64,000 nt of DNA from Sediminispirochaeta bajacaliforniensis DSM 16054 (GCF_000378205.1 NZ_KB899412.1:1-64000); one strand, 5' to 3'; shown: positions 9,069 to 17,846, numbered from the stretch's first letter. Made by a program: numbers and translations. Notes: generated by a model not told the origin, from the letters alone.

Positions 9069-9239
9069 TTCATTATCTTAATTTTCATGTCGGTACTCGG
9101 CAGCTCTTTTGTTGCTTATGCCTATACTGCAAGTAGAGCTGGTTTTTTCTTCAAAGACCAGCGCAAAATCCGACTGATACATCGTACCGCAGGAACTATG
9201 TTGATCGGAACGGGGATTACTCTGGCTGTGAAGAAATAG
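9069..9239 (+). pseudogene. LysE/RhtB-family exporter, C-terminal fragment
   Basis: Directly after the IS right end an open frame reads FMSVLGSSFVAYAYTASRAG and then RTAGTMLIGTGITLAVKK before TAG at 9237-9239. This matches the last two membrane segments of LysE-type amino-acid exporters (usual ending G-x-LLIGLGL--A). About 57 of roughly 205 residues remain. The 5' part was not found on the left side of the IS, so more than a simple insertion occurred. The stretch from 9240 to 9434 shows nothing recognisable. Confidence 0.6.
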
Positions 9240-9434
9240 CTCCTGCTGAGATATCTGAGATTCTCCTGCCTTTGGCCTTTTGGGGCAGCAGATAGTATCC
9301 AGTATCAATCCCGATAATGCGGCAAGATTCCGAGAATCAAAGGATGTGGCCGAATTTTCTCTTGTTGCTTAGGAAGGCAAAGATATGCCTCCTATCAACG
9401 GGAGAGATGTTGTCTTTGCCGAACAGAAGGGCGC

Positions 9435-9477
9435 TTGACAAGGCTTTTATTTCTATATAAAATATACAAGCTTGAAT
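9435..9477 (+). promoter_or_regulatory. padR promoter with overlapping operator
   Basis: TTGACA (9435-9440), a 17-base spacer and TAAAAT (9458-9463) make a strong sigma-70-type promoter. Immediately downstream, over the expected start of transcription, is ATACAAGCTTGAAT (9464-9477), an imperfect version of the perfect palindrome found before the next gene at 10053-10070. This suggests autoregulation by the PadR protein. Confidence 0.65.
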
Positions 9478-9499
9478 AAGTAGAAAGGACCGTTGTGTT

Positions 9500-10039
9500 A
9501 TGTCAACACGATTAGTGATTCTCGGGCTGCTAAAGGAGCGGCCCTTGTACGGCTATGAACTCAAAGGGATTATCGAGCGGTATATGGGTGATTGGACTTC
9601 GATTGCCTTCGGATCCATTTATTTTGCCTTGAACAAACTCACCAAAGAGGGGCTTGTTCGGGAGATAGCGGTTCAGAAGGAGGGGAGCCGTCCTTCACGT
9701 CGGGTTTACGAGGTAACCGAGGCTGGTAGAGATGAGTTCACGCGACTCTTGCGCGATGTGTGGCTGAAGGATGAGCGTACATTTTTCTCTTTTGACGTGG
9801 GGCTTTTCTTCCTTAGGGAACTGCCTAAAAAAGAGCGGATTGAATACTTGCGAAATCGAATTGAATCGGCACGACGGTCCCTTAGCTACCTGGATGGACA
9901 TGAGACGGAAATGCTTGCGAATCCCATGGTACCTCCCCTCGCGTCTGCTATCTTTTCGCATTCCCGGTATCATGCTCAGGCCGAGCTCTCCTGGCTTGAG
10001 GAGCTTTTGCAGGGGATGCGGGAAGAGAAATATGAGTGA
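9500..10039 (+). CDS. PadR-family transcriptional regulator
   Basis: 179 residues. The N-terminal winged helix is characteristic: LVILGLLKERPLYGYELKGIIE, then SIYFALNKLTKEGLV and a wing ending RRVYEVTEAGRDEF. The C-terminal half is the helical dimerisation domain of the longer PadR subgroup (PadR_C), with a run of charged helices to the end. PadR proteins usually repress a nearby detoxification or efflux gene and release DNA on binding a small molecule. The only linked gene is the methyltransferase 54 bases downstream. Matching palindromes lie at both promoters, which supports control of both genes by this protein. Confidence 0.85.
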   Translation: MSTRLVILGLLKERPLYGYELKGIIERYMGDWTSIAFGSIYFALNKLTKEGLVREIAVQKEGSRPSRRVYEVTEAGRDEFTRLLRDVWLKDERTFFSFDVGLFFLRELPKKERIEYLRNRIESARRSLSYLDGHETEMLANPMVPPLASAIFSHSRYHAQAELSWLEELLQGMREEKYE

Positions 10040-10052
10040 TTTTTTTATGCTA

Positions 10053-10075
10053 ATATACAATCTTGTATATATAAT
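10053..10075 (+). promoter_or_regulatory. Perfect palindrome and -10 box upstream of the methyltransferase
   Basis: ATATACAATCTTGTATAT (10053-10070) is a perfect inverted repeat with 8-base arms and a 2-base centre. It overlaps the start of TATAAT (10070-10075). The arm sequence ATACAA/TTGTAT recurs at the padR promoter (9464-9477). Best read as a PadR operator over the methyltransferase promoter; no convincing -35 box was seen. Confidence 0.6.
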
Positions 10076-10093
10076 ATTGAATAGGAGTGCAAC

Positions 10094-10753
10094 ATGAAAC
10101 AGAAGAGAGTCATAGAGACAAACGAAGGCATTCAGGATCGGGTTACGGTAGAAGAATTTGATGCGATGCAACGTCATTTTCGGGACCGGGGAATACTGGA
10201 AACTGAAGAAATCATCAAAAGCGGTATTTGTACCGGACTTGTGGTGGAGATTGGTCCTGGTCCTGGCTATCTCGGACTGGAATGGCTCAAGGCGACCAGC
10301 GGGACACGCCTTGTCGGGGTTGAAATAAGCCCTGCGATGATTGCGCTTGCGAAAAAAAACTGTGCTGATTATGGTTTGGGCTCCCGGACTTCGTATCTGG
10401 AGGGTAATGCTGTATCCATCCCGCTGGAGGACAATTCCGCGGATCATGTTTTTTCCAACGGTTCCCTTCATGAATGGGAAGACCCTGCTGCCGCACTGAA
10501 TGAGATACATCGGGTTCTAAAACCGGGGGGTACGCTGTTCATAAGCGACTTGAAGCGGGACCTTAATCGCCTGCTCATGGCGTTTATGCGCTTTTTTGTC
10601 CCCGGGAAAAGGATAAAGCAGGGGTTTGTCACCTCGGTCCGGGCCGCATATACACAGGATGAACTTGTCGAGCTTATGCACCGTTCTCCCTTTGATGGCT
10701 TCAAAATACGAGAAACGGCTTTCGGTCTGACAATGCGCGGCATAAAAAGATAG
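10094..10753 (+). CDS. Class I SAM-dependent methyltransferase
   Basis: 219 residues with the standard class I motifs: motif I VVEIGPGPGYLGLEWL, the acidic end of strand 2 (VGVEISPAMIALAKKN), motif II/III GNAVSIPLEDNSADHVFSNGSLHEW and the post-motif ALNEIHRVLKPGGTLFISDL. It belongs to the ubiE/methyltransf_11 group that methylates small molecules or lipids; the substrate cannot be told. Linkage to PadR and the shared operators suggest an inducible function, possibly detoxification. A weak hairpin (CCCC-N7-GGGG) lies at about 10801-10816, followed by the 117-bp repeat. Confidence 0.85.
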   Translation: MKQKRVIETNEGIQDRVTVEEFDAMQRHFRDRGILETEEIIKSGICTGLVVEIGPGPGYLGLEWLKATSGTRLVGVEISPAMIALAKKNCADYGLGSRTSYLEGNAVSIPLEDNSADHVFSNGSLHEWEDPAAALNEIHRVLKPGGTLFISDLKRDLNRLLMAFMRFFVPGKRIKQGFVTSVRAAYTQDELVELMHRSPFDGFKIRETAFGLTMRGIKR

Positions 10754-10834
10754 CTTTTGCCGTACAGCGTCTCTTTCAGGCTACCTGTCGAAATGACGGC
10801 CCCGTTTTCAGGGGAAAGACACCGGCAGTAGATT

Positions 10835-10951
10835 GCGTCAGGGATGCGGAGAACGGCCGCAAGGCCGGTCCGAGGCGGAGCCGAGGACGGAAGCGAAGCG
10901 GACTTCGGAGCAAGCCCGACCCGAGGGCCTTTGGCCCGAAGGGGGACGCCC
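10835..10951. repeat. 117-bp G+C-rich dispersed element, copy A
   Basis: Base-for-base identical to 17895-18011 over 117 bases and clearly related to 2886-3002. It starts GCGTCAGGGATGCGG and ends AAGGGGGACGCCC, so the tips (GCGTC/GACGC) are inverted, with inner inverted blocks such as GGCCGCAAGGCC and GGGCCTTTGGCCC. It sits between convergent genes (methyltransferase and M20 hydrolase). On the minus strand it is open for exactly 39 codons. Just outside, GGACGCCC-AAAAAGA-GCGTCC could pair. Confidence 0.85.
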
Positions 10952-10993
10952 AAAAAGAGCGTCCGGGAAGGATGCATAACACGGGCGGCCTTT

Positions 10994-12133
10994 TTAGCAT
11001 TCGTTTTTCGGTGCGGCGGCATGAGGCGCTATTTGCTTAAAACAGTTGGTTACGGCTTCGATCAGAATGGCCGTTCCGATGGGTAAGCAGGAGTGGTCGA
11101 ACTGCATATCCGGCGAATGAAGACCGGGCACAAGGTCGGAGCCGAGACCGATGTAGGCGGTGGGAATGCCTCCGATCATGCTGTACGCATGGAAATCCTC
11201 GCTACCAGGAGTGTGAGTAGGCGGTTCGACCTTACCGAGGACTGTGGTGATTGCATTCCTGCATATGTCGACGAGTGAGGGATCATAGTTGGATGCATAG
11301 CCCGGATTTTCCTCAAAGCTGAGGGTTGTGCCGAATTGATCAGCTGCCTCTTTTGCAAGCGTTTTTATTTTTTGGGTGATGCTGCTTCCCAGCTCGTTGT
11401 TCTGGGATCGGATATCGAGGGTGACTGAGCAAAATTCCGGGATGATGTTGTGCTGATTTTGATGACTGTCGACGACGGTTGCTTTTGCGGACCAATCCTC
11501 TTCGGTGTCCCATGTGAGTGTGTCGACGGCATGTATCAGCATGGCGGCAGAGGAAACGGCGTTAATACCGAGAAAGGGCCGTGCGGCATGGGCGGCCTTG
11601 CCATGAAAGTGAACGGTGATAGGAAGCGATGCAGAGTGAAGGAGCGCGGGGGTTGCCGAGCCGAGCGGCATCTCGATTTTTGGACGTAGGTGGATGCCTA
11701 TCATGCCGTCGAGCCTGGGGAGCCCGTGCGCCAGAATTCTTTTTGCACCGAGCATGCTCTCCTCGCCAGGCTGGAACAAAAGATAGAGGATCCCTTCGTC
11801 GATGGTTTGAGCGGCGAAGTGCCTTCCTGCTGCAAGCACCATGGCACTATGGGCGTCATGGCCGCAGGCATGAAAATGTTGTACACTTCCGTCTTCTTTG
11901 TAAAAACTGAGTGCATCCATGTCGGCCCGTAACGCTATTGCTGCGCCTGGTTTCTTGCCTTCCATATGGGCAAGCAGTCCTGTATCGCCTATTTTTTTGA
12001 CAGAAAAACCGATTTTTTTCAATTCCTTTTGGATAAAGTCCGATGTCCGATGTTCCTGAAACGCGATTTCGGGTGTATCGTGAAGGTGTTCGAAATCATG
12101 ATAAAGTTGGTTTGTATCAAAATGATATTCCAT
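10994..12133 (-). CDS. M20-family metallo-amidohydrolase (hippurate / N-acyl amino acid hydrolase type)
   Basis: About 379 residues from the ATG at 12133, chosen because GAAAGGA lies 6 bases upstream; an earlier ATG at 12169 lacks a site. Metal-binding motifs of the M20D group are present: ALRADMDAL, HACGHDAHSAM, QPGEES, a lid domain starting at HSASLPITVHFHGKAAHA, and the C-terminal TPGSEDFH and GLHSPDMQF. Family members remove acyl groups from amino acids or hydrolyse small amides in the cytoplasm. It is divergent from the NIF3/isoaspartyl-peptidase genes across a 146-bp, very A+T-rich gap, which suggests a shared control region and a role in peptide or acyl-amino-acid use. Confidence 0.85.
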   Translation of the reverse strand: MEYHFDTNQLYHDFEHLHDTPEIAFQEHRTSDFIQKELKKIGFSVKKIGDTGLLAHMEGKKPGAAIALRADMDALSFYKEDGSVQHFHACGHDAHSAMVLAAGRHFAAQTIDEGILYLLFQPGEESMLGAKRILAHGLPRLDGMIGIHLRPKIEMPLGSATPALLHSASLPITVHFHGKAAHAARPFLGINAVSSAAMLIHAVDTLTWDTEEDWSAKATVVDSHQNQHNIIPEFCSVTLDIRSQNNELGSSITQKIKTLAKEAADQFGTTLSFEENPGYASNYDPSLVDICRNAITTVLGKVEPPTHTPGSEDFHAYSMIGGIPTAYIGLGSDLVPGLHSPDMQFDHSCLPIGTAILIEAVTNCFKQIAPHAAAPKNEC

Positions 12134-12279
12134 TAGTTCATCCTTTCTTTTATTGTTAATGTTATTCATACTTTAATAATATATATAATAATATCGTAAC
12201 ATATCTAATTTTTGTGTCAATACTAATAATATTGTAGAAAATTATAGTAAGTGATATAATTATCCAAGGAGGTCTTTAC

Positions 12280-13095
12280 ATGAATAGAAGTTTTGTATCG
12301 GCGGATTTTCTTTATGATCGTCTGGCGGAACAATTTAAGCCGGAGGTGTATACGGATGTGTTTCCAAAGGTAGGTGTACAGTTCCATAATACGGATCGAA
12401 TCGAGAAGGTGTATACGGCTACCTTTGCAGCCCCTGGGGTAATTGAAGAGATCCTCGGTCGCGACGAAAAAAATGTCATGCTTTTCTGTCACCACCCGGT
12501 GCCGCAAATGCCGAGCCTTGAGGCTGGATACGGGACTATTCCCGCTGAATTGGTAGAAAAGATGGCTGCCCAGGAAATTACGCTTTTTTCCTACCATATT
12601 CCTCTTGATGTGGCGGGCCCTTATTCCCCCGGCAACACACTGGCTCAGGCGATGCATGCCAACCCTTATGAATCATGGTATCCGCAAAACGGTGCACAGC
12701 TTGGGGCACTTTGTCAGACGGGTTTTACAACGGTGACAGAGCTGCAGGATTGTTTTGAAACGACGTTGGGACATGGGGTAAAGTGTTATCGCTATGGGAG
12801 CGAGAAGCTCAACAATGGGAAATTTGCCATCATGGCAGGTATAGCAAGAAGTACCGATGCCTATCGCTTCTTAAAAGAAAAGGGTATAAATGTGATGGTT
12901 ACCGGAGTGACGGCTCAAAGTGTGGAATGGGTGGAAAAGATACATGCGGCGGCAAAGGAGCATGGAATCACTCTTTTGGGGGGGACCCATTACTCTACCG
13001 AGAAGTTCGCACTAATGGCGCTTTGCAACTATTTTCGCAATCTCGGAATTGAGGCGGAATTTTTGGCGGAGAAGCCGAATATGGATGAGATGTAA
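12280..13095 (+). CDS. NIF3-like dinuclear metal-centre protein
   Basis: 271 residues with an AAGGAGG site 7 bases before the ATG. The metal ligands of the NIF3/YbgI family are visible: VMLFCHHPVPQMP near residue 70, YHIPLDVAGPYSPGNTLAQA (normally H-x2-LD) near 110, and a C-terminal GGTHYSTEKFA. The biochemical role of the family is unsettled; hydrolase activities have been proposed. Here it starts a run with the isoaspartyl dipeptidase 36 bases downstream, which suggests a catabolic hydrolase rather than a housekeeping YbgI. Compared with typical members (about 250-370 residues) it lacks the inserted PII-like domain. Confidence 0.8.
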   Translation: MNRSFVSADFLYDRLAEQFKPEVYTDVFPKVGVQFHNTDRIEKVYTATFAAPGVIEEILGRDEKNVMLFCHHPVPQMPSLEAGYGTIPAELVEKMAAQEITLFSYHIPLDVAGPYSPGNTLAQAMHANPYESWYPQNGAQLGALCQTGFTTVTELQDCFETTLGHGVKCYRYGSEKLNNGKFAIMAGIARSTDAYRFLKEKGINVMVTGVTAQSVEWVEKIHAAAKEHGITLLGGTHYSTEKFALMALCNYFRNLGIEAEFLAEKPNMDEM

Positions 13096-13131
13096 GCGTT
13101 TGATCGCTATTCTGGCCGGGGTGGAAGAAGT

Positions 13132-14253
13132 ATGCTGAAATTATTGTCCAATGTTCTCGTATATCGGGAAGGAAGATGGAAATCTTCTGAGATCTTGATT
13201 GCCGACCGGAGGATCGCCCGGATTGCCGAAGCGATAGTGTGCAGGTATGACGCAATGGAACGAATCGACGGCTGCGGATGTCGGGCTGTTCCAGGCTATA
13301 TCGATCAGCACGTACATATCACTGGGGGGGGTGGCGAAGGAGGATTTTCCACTCAGGTTCCTCCGCTTGCGGCCGGTGCATTGATGCAAGCGGGAACGAC
13401 CACCGTTGTAGGTCTTCTGGGAACCGACGGGACGACACGCAGCGTTGAAAGTGTGGTGGCGAAGGCAAAGGCACTAAAGGAAGAGGGCCTTTCTGCATAT
13501 TGCCTCACCGGGGCATACCAGTATCCATCTCCCACGGTTACCGGAAGTGTCCGGAAGGATATCATGATGATCGATGAAGTAATCGGAGTTAAGATCGCGA
13601 TCGCCGATCATCGATCTTCTGGTATCACGAAAGAGGAGCTCGTGCGACTGGCGGCAGACGCCAGACAGGCCGGGATTCTAAGCGGGAAGGCCGGGATTGT
13701 TCATCTTCATACGGGAAAAGGAGCTGATGGGCTTGCTCTGCTCTTCCGGATCATCAGGGAAAGTAACATCCCGGTTGGAACCTTTCGACCGACCCATTTG
13801 GGAAACAAGCTGGATGAGGCCCTCCGGTTCGCCTCTTTGGGTGGGTATATCGATTTTACGACGGGAGAGGAGCATGAGGGAACGGCACGCGTCGTTGCCG
13901 AGGCTTTGCATAGGGCTCCCAAGGGCCTTGTTACAATGAGTTCAGACGGGAACGGCAGCATACCTGTCTGGAATGACCGCCATGAGATGATTGGGCTTGG
14001 TGTCGGGAAGGTCGGCAACCTCCACGGTGTGGTTGAGGCGCTGGTAAAAAAAGAAAGCATTCCACTGGAAGAGGCTGTTCTCCCCTGTACGGAAAACGTG
14101 GCGAAAGCCCTTTTGCTCTACCCTCGCAAGGGGTGCCTACAGGAGGGAGCGGATGCGGATATCCTGCTTCTAAACGAGGAAATGCGGCAGGATAGCCTGA
14201 TCGCGGGAGGGAAGGTGGTGATGCGTCACGGAAGGCTTGTCTGTTCCATTTAG
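13132..14253 (+). CDS. iadA: Isoaspartyl dipeptidase (beta-aspartyl-peptidase)
   Basis: 373 residues of the amidohydrolase superfamily. The first metal motif HVH is at residues 60-62 within DQHVHITGGGGEGGF, nearly diagnostic of IadA. Also visible are GTTTVVGLLGTDG, YQYPSPTVTGSVRKDI, IVHLHTGKG, the RPTHLGN segment and SSDGNGS with the catalytic Asp. The enzyme splits beta-aspartyl dipeptides from damaged proteins or as food. It follows the NIF3-like gene and overlaps the stop of the opposite-strand RpiR regulator by 4 bases. Length matches E. coli IadA (390) apart from a slightly short N-terminus. Confidence 0.9.
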   Translation: MLKLLSNVLVYREGRWKSSEILIADRRIARIAEAIVCRYDAMERIDGCGCRAVPGYIDQHVHITGGGGEGGFSTQVPPLAAGALMQAGTTTVVGLLGTDGTTRSVESVVAKAKALKEEGLSAYCLTGAYQYPSPTVTGSVRKDIMMIDEVIGVKIAIADHRSSGITKEELVRLAADARQAGILSGKAGIVHLHTGKGADGLALLFRIIRESNIPVGTFRPTHLGNKLDEALRFASLGGYIDFTTGEEHEGTARVVAEALHRAPKGLVTMSSDGNGSIPVWNDRHEMIGLGVGKVGNLHGVVEALVKKESIPLEEAVLPCTENVAKALLLYPRKGCLQEGADADILLLNEEMRQDSLIAGGKVVMRHGRLVCSI

Positions 14254-15101
14254 AAGTGTGTATCTTCGATCATGGTTTTTAGGCTGTCCACTTTTTCTTT
14301 GTAGGCATCGAATCGCTCCTTATTTTCCAAGACGAAAAGAGAGGCGAGAAGGTTCACCAAAGAGGCGGGGGCGGTCATTGAGTTAAAAAAGATGGTTTGA
14401 TTGGTAATGCTCGTTAAAATGACATCGGCATCTTGTCCTATGGGACATGACACGCTATCTGAGAAGCATAGAACCTTGTTTCCCTCTGCATGGAGATGGC
14501 GGGCGAATTTCACCGGAGGCAGACTGTACGGTGCATAGGAGAACAGAACAATGAGGTCATCCGGTGTGCATAATGCCAGTCTATAGAGCGTATCAGGCAC
14601 GGAGAGTGAGCCCAGGCTGACGACATCCACACCGAGACGAATGAATCGTGCGGCGAAAAGATTTGCCACTGTGTTCGCAAAGTCATACGACAGCACATAG
14701 ACCCGTTTTGCCTCGCTCAGCAGACGAAGCGCTGCGTGAAAATCTTTGGCGCTAATATAATTGAAGGTCTGGACCAAGGCGTTTCGTTCTGCTTCAACAA
14801 TCTCGGTATGGATATCGTTGCTGCTTTTTCCCTGATGTATGGCCGTCTTTATCTTTTCATTTGGGGACATCCACATCGAAATGTAGTTTTGGAGCTCGCT
14901 CTTTAGGTCGAGAAAGCTCTTGTACCCCAGCTTTCGGGAAAAACTTAAGATGGTCGCCTCGGTGGTGTTGGCATTTTGTGCCAACTGCCTGAGAGAAGAA
15001 AAACAGCTGGTGTCGGGATGCTGAAGCAGATAATCGGCAATCCTCCGTTGGGTTTTGTTGAAGGTTGGGTAGCGATTGCGAATGGTATCCAATATGTCCA
15101 T
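14250..15101 (-). CDS. RpiR/MurR-family transcriptional regulator with SIS domain
   Basis: 283 residues: an N-terminal HTH_6 domain (PTFNKTQRRIADYLLQHP ... NTTEATILSFSRKLGYKSF, residues about 10-70) and a C-terminal SIS domain (RVYVLSYDFANTVANLFAARFIRLG ... DLIVLFSYAPY). SIS domains of these regulators normally bind phosphosugars, but several members control amino-sugar or amino-acid genes. It is divergent from the symporter operon (205 bp between starts) and convergent with iadA, so it probably controls this cluster. The intergenic region is A+T-rich and has short palindromic bits such as TTACGTAA (15253-15260), but no operator can be fixed. Confidence 0.85.
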   Translation of the reverse strand: MDILDTIRNRYPTFNKTQRRIADYLLQHPDTSCFSSLRQLAQNANTTEATILSFSRKLGYKSFLDLKSELQNYISMWMSPNEKIKTAIHQGKSSNDIHTEIVEAERNALVQTFNYISAKDFHAALRLLSEAKRVYVLSYDFANTVANLFAARFIRLGVDVVSLGSLSVPDTLYRLALCTPDDLIVLFSYAPYSLPPVKFARHLHAEGNKVLCFSDSVSCPIGQDADVILTSITNQTIFFNSMTAPASLVNLLASLFVLENKERFDAYKEKVDSLKTMIEDTHF

Positions 15102-15306
15102 AAAGTACTCCGATGTGAATATAGCAAGTAAAGAACAGTATTACATTAATTACGATTTTTCGCAATTAAGTGATTAAAAGATTATTTATGATATAAATCA
15201 AAATAAAATTATAGTATTTACTATTTACGAGCAAAAAAACTGGTGGTATTATTTACGTAATATGGAAGATTACTGAAAAATTGCTGCCAAACAAAGGGGG
15301 GTAAAA

Positions 15307-15558
15307 ATGAGAGGATTATTCACGAACCACTTTGAAGCAACGTGGCGTGCTATTTTCCTTGCGCTTTTTATCGGCATCATGTTGCCGATTCGTTGTTTCG
15401 TCAATCATGAGTATGATCCCGGCCTGTTCGGGGTCCCGAATTTCATCTGGAACTGGCTGGTCTATGGTGTGATTACGTATGCGCTTATTATCGTTTATTA
15501 CAAGATGTCGATGAAGCGTCCGGAAAACCATCGTTACGATGACAAGGGGGAAAACTAA
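15307..15558 (+). CDS. Small two-helix membrane protein, probable symporter partner
   Basis: 83 residues with a G-rich ribosome site (AAAGGGGGG). Two hydrophobic segments, AIFLALFIGIMLPIRCFV (near 15-32) and FIWNWLVYGVITYALIIVYY (near 46-66), are followed by a charged tail. The stop codon directly abuts the start of the sodium:solute symporter. Many SSS transporters have such a small companion (DUF997/YhdT or DUF3311 types); the match to either is by layout only. Its role in transport is not known. Confidence 0.65.
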   Translation: MRGLFTNHFEATWRAIFLALFIGIMLPIRCFVNHEYDPGLFGVPNFIWNWLVYGVITYALIIVYYKMSMKRPENHRYDDKGEN

Positions 15559-17049
15559 ATGGCTGAAGTTACACCTACTCCCGGTCCTTTTTTCCTCATT
15601 TTGGGGATCTATTTTGTTCTCATGGCCTGTATCGGCTGGTATGCCAGTCGCAAAACGAAAAGCCTGCGGGACTACTTCGTCTTAAACGGTAAGGCGGGCG
15701 TTATTATCAGTGGTATTGCCTATGCGACGACTCAGTACAGTATGGGAACCTTCCTCGGCACTCCCGGCATGTTATATAAGATGGGCTATGCCGGTATGGG
15801 CATTACCATTCCCGGTGTTGCCTTTGCCATGATTATTCCGACGGTCCTGATCGGGCGGAGGCTTGTTACCCTTGGTCACGAGCGGGGATTCCTTACCCTT
15901 TCCGATTATCTGTCTGATCGCTACGAAGATCACCGTATGAGTGGTCTCCTTGGTCTCATGATGTTATGCTTTCTCATTCCCATGATGGGAGCGCAAATCA
16001 TCGGGGCCGGTGTCATTGTGAATGTGTTCACAGGCCTTCCCGCCTATGTAGGCGTAATTGGAATGGGGGCCATTGTCATCATCTATTGTATGTCCGGAGG
16101 CATGCGCGGTGCAATGATGACCGACGTTCTCCAGGGAAGCCTCATGTTCATCACCGCTATTGTTGCCTTTACCTTAACATTACACCAGGGAGGGGGACTC
16201 TTGCACCTGAATTCCAGTCTGCATGGAATGAATTCGGCCTACATGTCCTTCCCGGGAGCAAACGGTACCATGACATGGACCTATTATGTCTCGAATATCC
16301 TCCTATGGTCCTTCTTTACCATGGGGCAGCCTCAGCTATTTACCAAGTTTTTTGCCATGAAGGATCACAAAACCATGTTTCGTGCGGTGCTTCTTGGCAC
16401 AGGCGGGATGATGATTACGGCTCTCCTGGTTCTTTGGTCCGGTGTGAATGGTATCTCTCTTGTTCCGAACCTGAAAAATTCAGATTACATCATTCCCATT
16501 ATCCTACAACGGGGCCTGAATCCTGTGATCGCTTCGGTCGTTATCGCCGGTATTGTTGCGGCCGGTATGTCAACCATCGACGGTCTGCTTATAACCACTA
16601 CCTCTGCCGCCACCCGCGATGTATACCAGAAATATATTAATCCGAAGGCATCGGACGATCAGGTCATGAAGCTTTCCAAGATCGTTACCCTTATCGTTGG
16701 TGTTGTGGTGATTATTTTCGGATGCTTTAAACCCGGCAGCATATTTATTATCAATACCTTCGCCTTCTCCGGCATGGCGATATTTGTTGTACCGATACTG
16801 TTCGGCATGTATTGGAAGGGAGCGACATTTCCCGCTGCTGTTTCGTCCGTCATCGCGGGAGTCCTTACCTTGATCTGCTGCACCAAAATAGCTGCCATGA
16901 AGGCGCTGATTCATGGATTCCATGCCGTGGTACCCGGCGTTGCTGTAGCTGCTCTTGCTATGGTGCTTGTGAGTCTATTGACAAAGGGCAAGCGCCCTTC
17001 GGAAGAGACCCTGGCGCGGCATATGCTGACAAAACAGGGGCGTGCTTAA
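15559..17049 (+). CDS. Sodium:solute symporter (SSS family)
   Basis: 496 residues with about 13 membrane segments. SSS marks: YASRKTKSLRDYFVLNGK near residue 30, then ATQYSMGTFLGTPGMLYKMGYAGM, and the core helix MSTIDGLLITTTSAATRDVYQKYI near residue 340, where Ser and Thr residues usually line the sodium site. It resembles the pantothenate/proline branch (PanF-like). It is co-transcribed with the small membrane protein before it and a creatininase-family hydrolase 3 bases after it. The neighbours suggest uptake of an amide, lactam or peptide-like compound; the substrate cannot be read from sequence. Confidence 0.85.
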   Translation: MAEVTPTPGPFFLILGIYFVLMACIGWYASRKTKSLRDYFVLNGKAGVIISGIAYATTQYSMGTFLGTPGMLYKMGYAGMGITIPGVAFAMIIPTVLIGRRLVTLGHERGFLTLSDYLSDRYEDHRMSGLLGLMMLCFLIPMMGAQIIGAGVIVNVFTGLPAYVGVIGMGAIVIIYCMSGGMRGAMMTDVLQGSLMFITAIVAFTLTLHQGGGLLHLNSSLHGMNSAYMSFPGANGTMTWTYYVSNILLWSFFTMGQPQLFTKFFAMKDHKTMFRAVLLGTGGMMITALLVLWSGVNGISLVPNLKNSDYIIPIILQRGLNPVIASVVIAGIVAAGMSTIDGLLITTTSAATRDVYQKYINPKASDDQVMKLSKIVTLIVGVVVIIFGCFKPGSIFIINTFAFSGMAIFVVPILFGMYWKGATFPAAVSSVIAGVLTLICCTKIAAMKALIHGFHAVVPGVAVAALAMVLVSLLTKGKRPSEETLARHMLTKQGRA

Positions 17050-17052
17050 AGC

Positions 17053-17805
17053 ATGTATTTACACAAAATGACAAGCGTCCAGGCTGAAGCGGTGTTGAAG
17101 CAGGATCCCATTATTGTCATTCCAACGGGTAGTACAGAACAACATGGACCTCAGTGTGCACTGGGTACGGATTTTCTGGTACCGCAGCATCTGGCCGATC
17201 GCATCAGTGGCAAAAATAATGTCATTGTAACTCCGGCAATACCCTTCGGCGTATGTCCCTACCATATGAGTTTCGCCGGCAGCATCGATATCGGTTATGA
17301 AGGCTTGTATATGCTGATGTCCGGCATTACCAGATCACTCATGCACCATGGGGCACGGCGATTTCTTGTGATAAACGGCCATGGGGGAAATAATCCTGCT
17401 CTCGATAAAGTTGCCCTGGATGTCTATCATGCCGGAGGCATTATGGCCGGCATCGATTGGTGGAGCGTCGTCGGTCAAATAGATGAACGATTTGCAAACG
17501 GCGGACACGGAGATATCTTGGAGACCTCCGCGATGATGGCGGTGGATGAGTCCTGTGTTGATCTATCTCTTTCTCGTGATATGGCTCCGGTACATCCGAC
17601 GGCCGAGATAAAGGCGCAGTACATACAAATGGTAAATTTCAAGGGGGGACTTATACGGTTGGCCAGGGACACGAAGGAACTTGCAACCAATGGCTGGTTC
17701 GGCCCTGGAGATCCCCGCGAATCGACAAAAGAGTTCGGTCAAGATATGCTGGATGTCTGTGTGGAATTTATTTCGGAATTCATTGAGGAGTATCGGAAGC
17801 TGTAG
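17053..17805 (+). CDS. Creatininase-family amidohydrolase
   Basis: 250 residues of the creatininase fold: PTGSTEQHGPQCALGTDF with the Glu and His metal ligands near residue 35, the Asp of GTDFLVP, VINGHGGNNPALD near residue 120, and a final GGHGDILETSAMM. Family members hydrolyse creatinine or formamide groups, and some open inosose rings, so the name does not fix the substrate. It is the third gene of the symporter operon and is followed by a good terminator. Its likely job is to cleave the imported compound. Confidence 0.8.
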   Translation: MYLHKMTSVQAEAVLKQDPIIVIPTGSTEQHGPQCALGTDFLVPQHLADRISGKNNVIVTPAIPFGVCPYHMSFAGSIDIGYEGLYMLMSGITRSLMHHGARRFLVINGHGGNNPALDKVALDVYHAGGIMAGIDWWSVVGQIDERFANGGHGDILETSAMMAVDESCVDLSLSRDMAPVHPTAEIKAQYIQMVNFKGGLIRLARDTKELATNGWFGPGDPRESTKEFGQDMLDVCVEFISEFIEEYRKL

Positions 17806-17846
17806 ATGATGTATGGTTTTCGATCAATGAAGAATGATTGATCGCT

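Noticed and set aside
10468-11022. Minus-strand open frame of 184 codons running through repeat copy A
   Set aside because: It overlaps the ends of the methyltransferase and M20 genes; the open part comes from the 117-base element.
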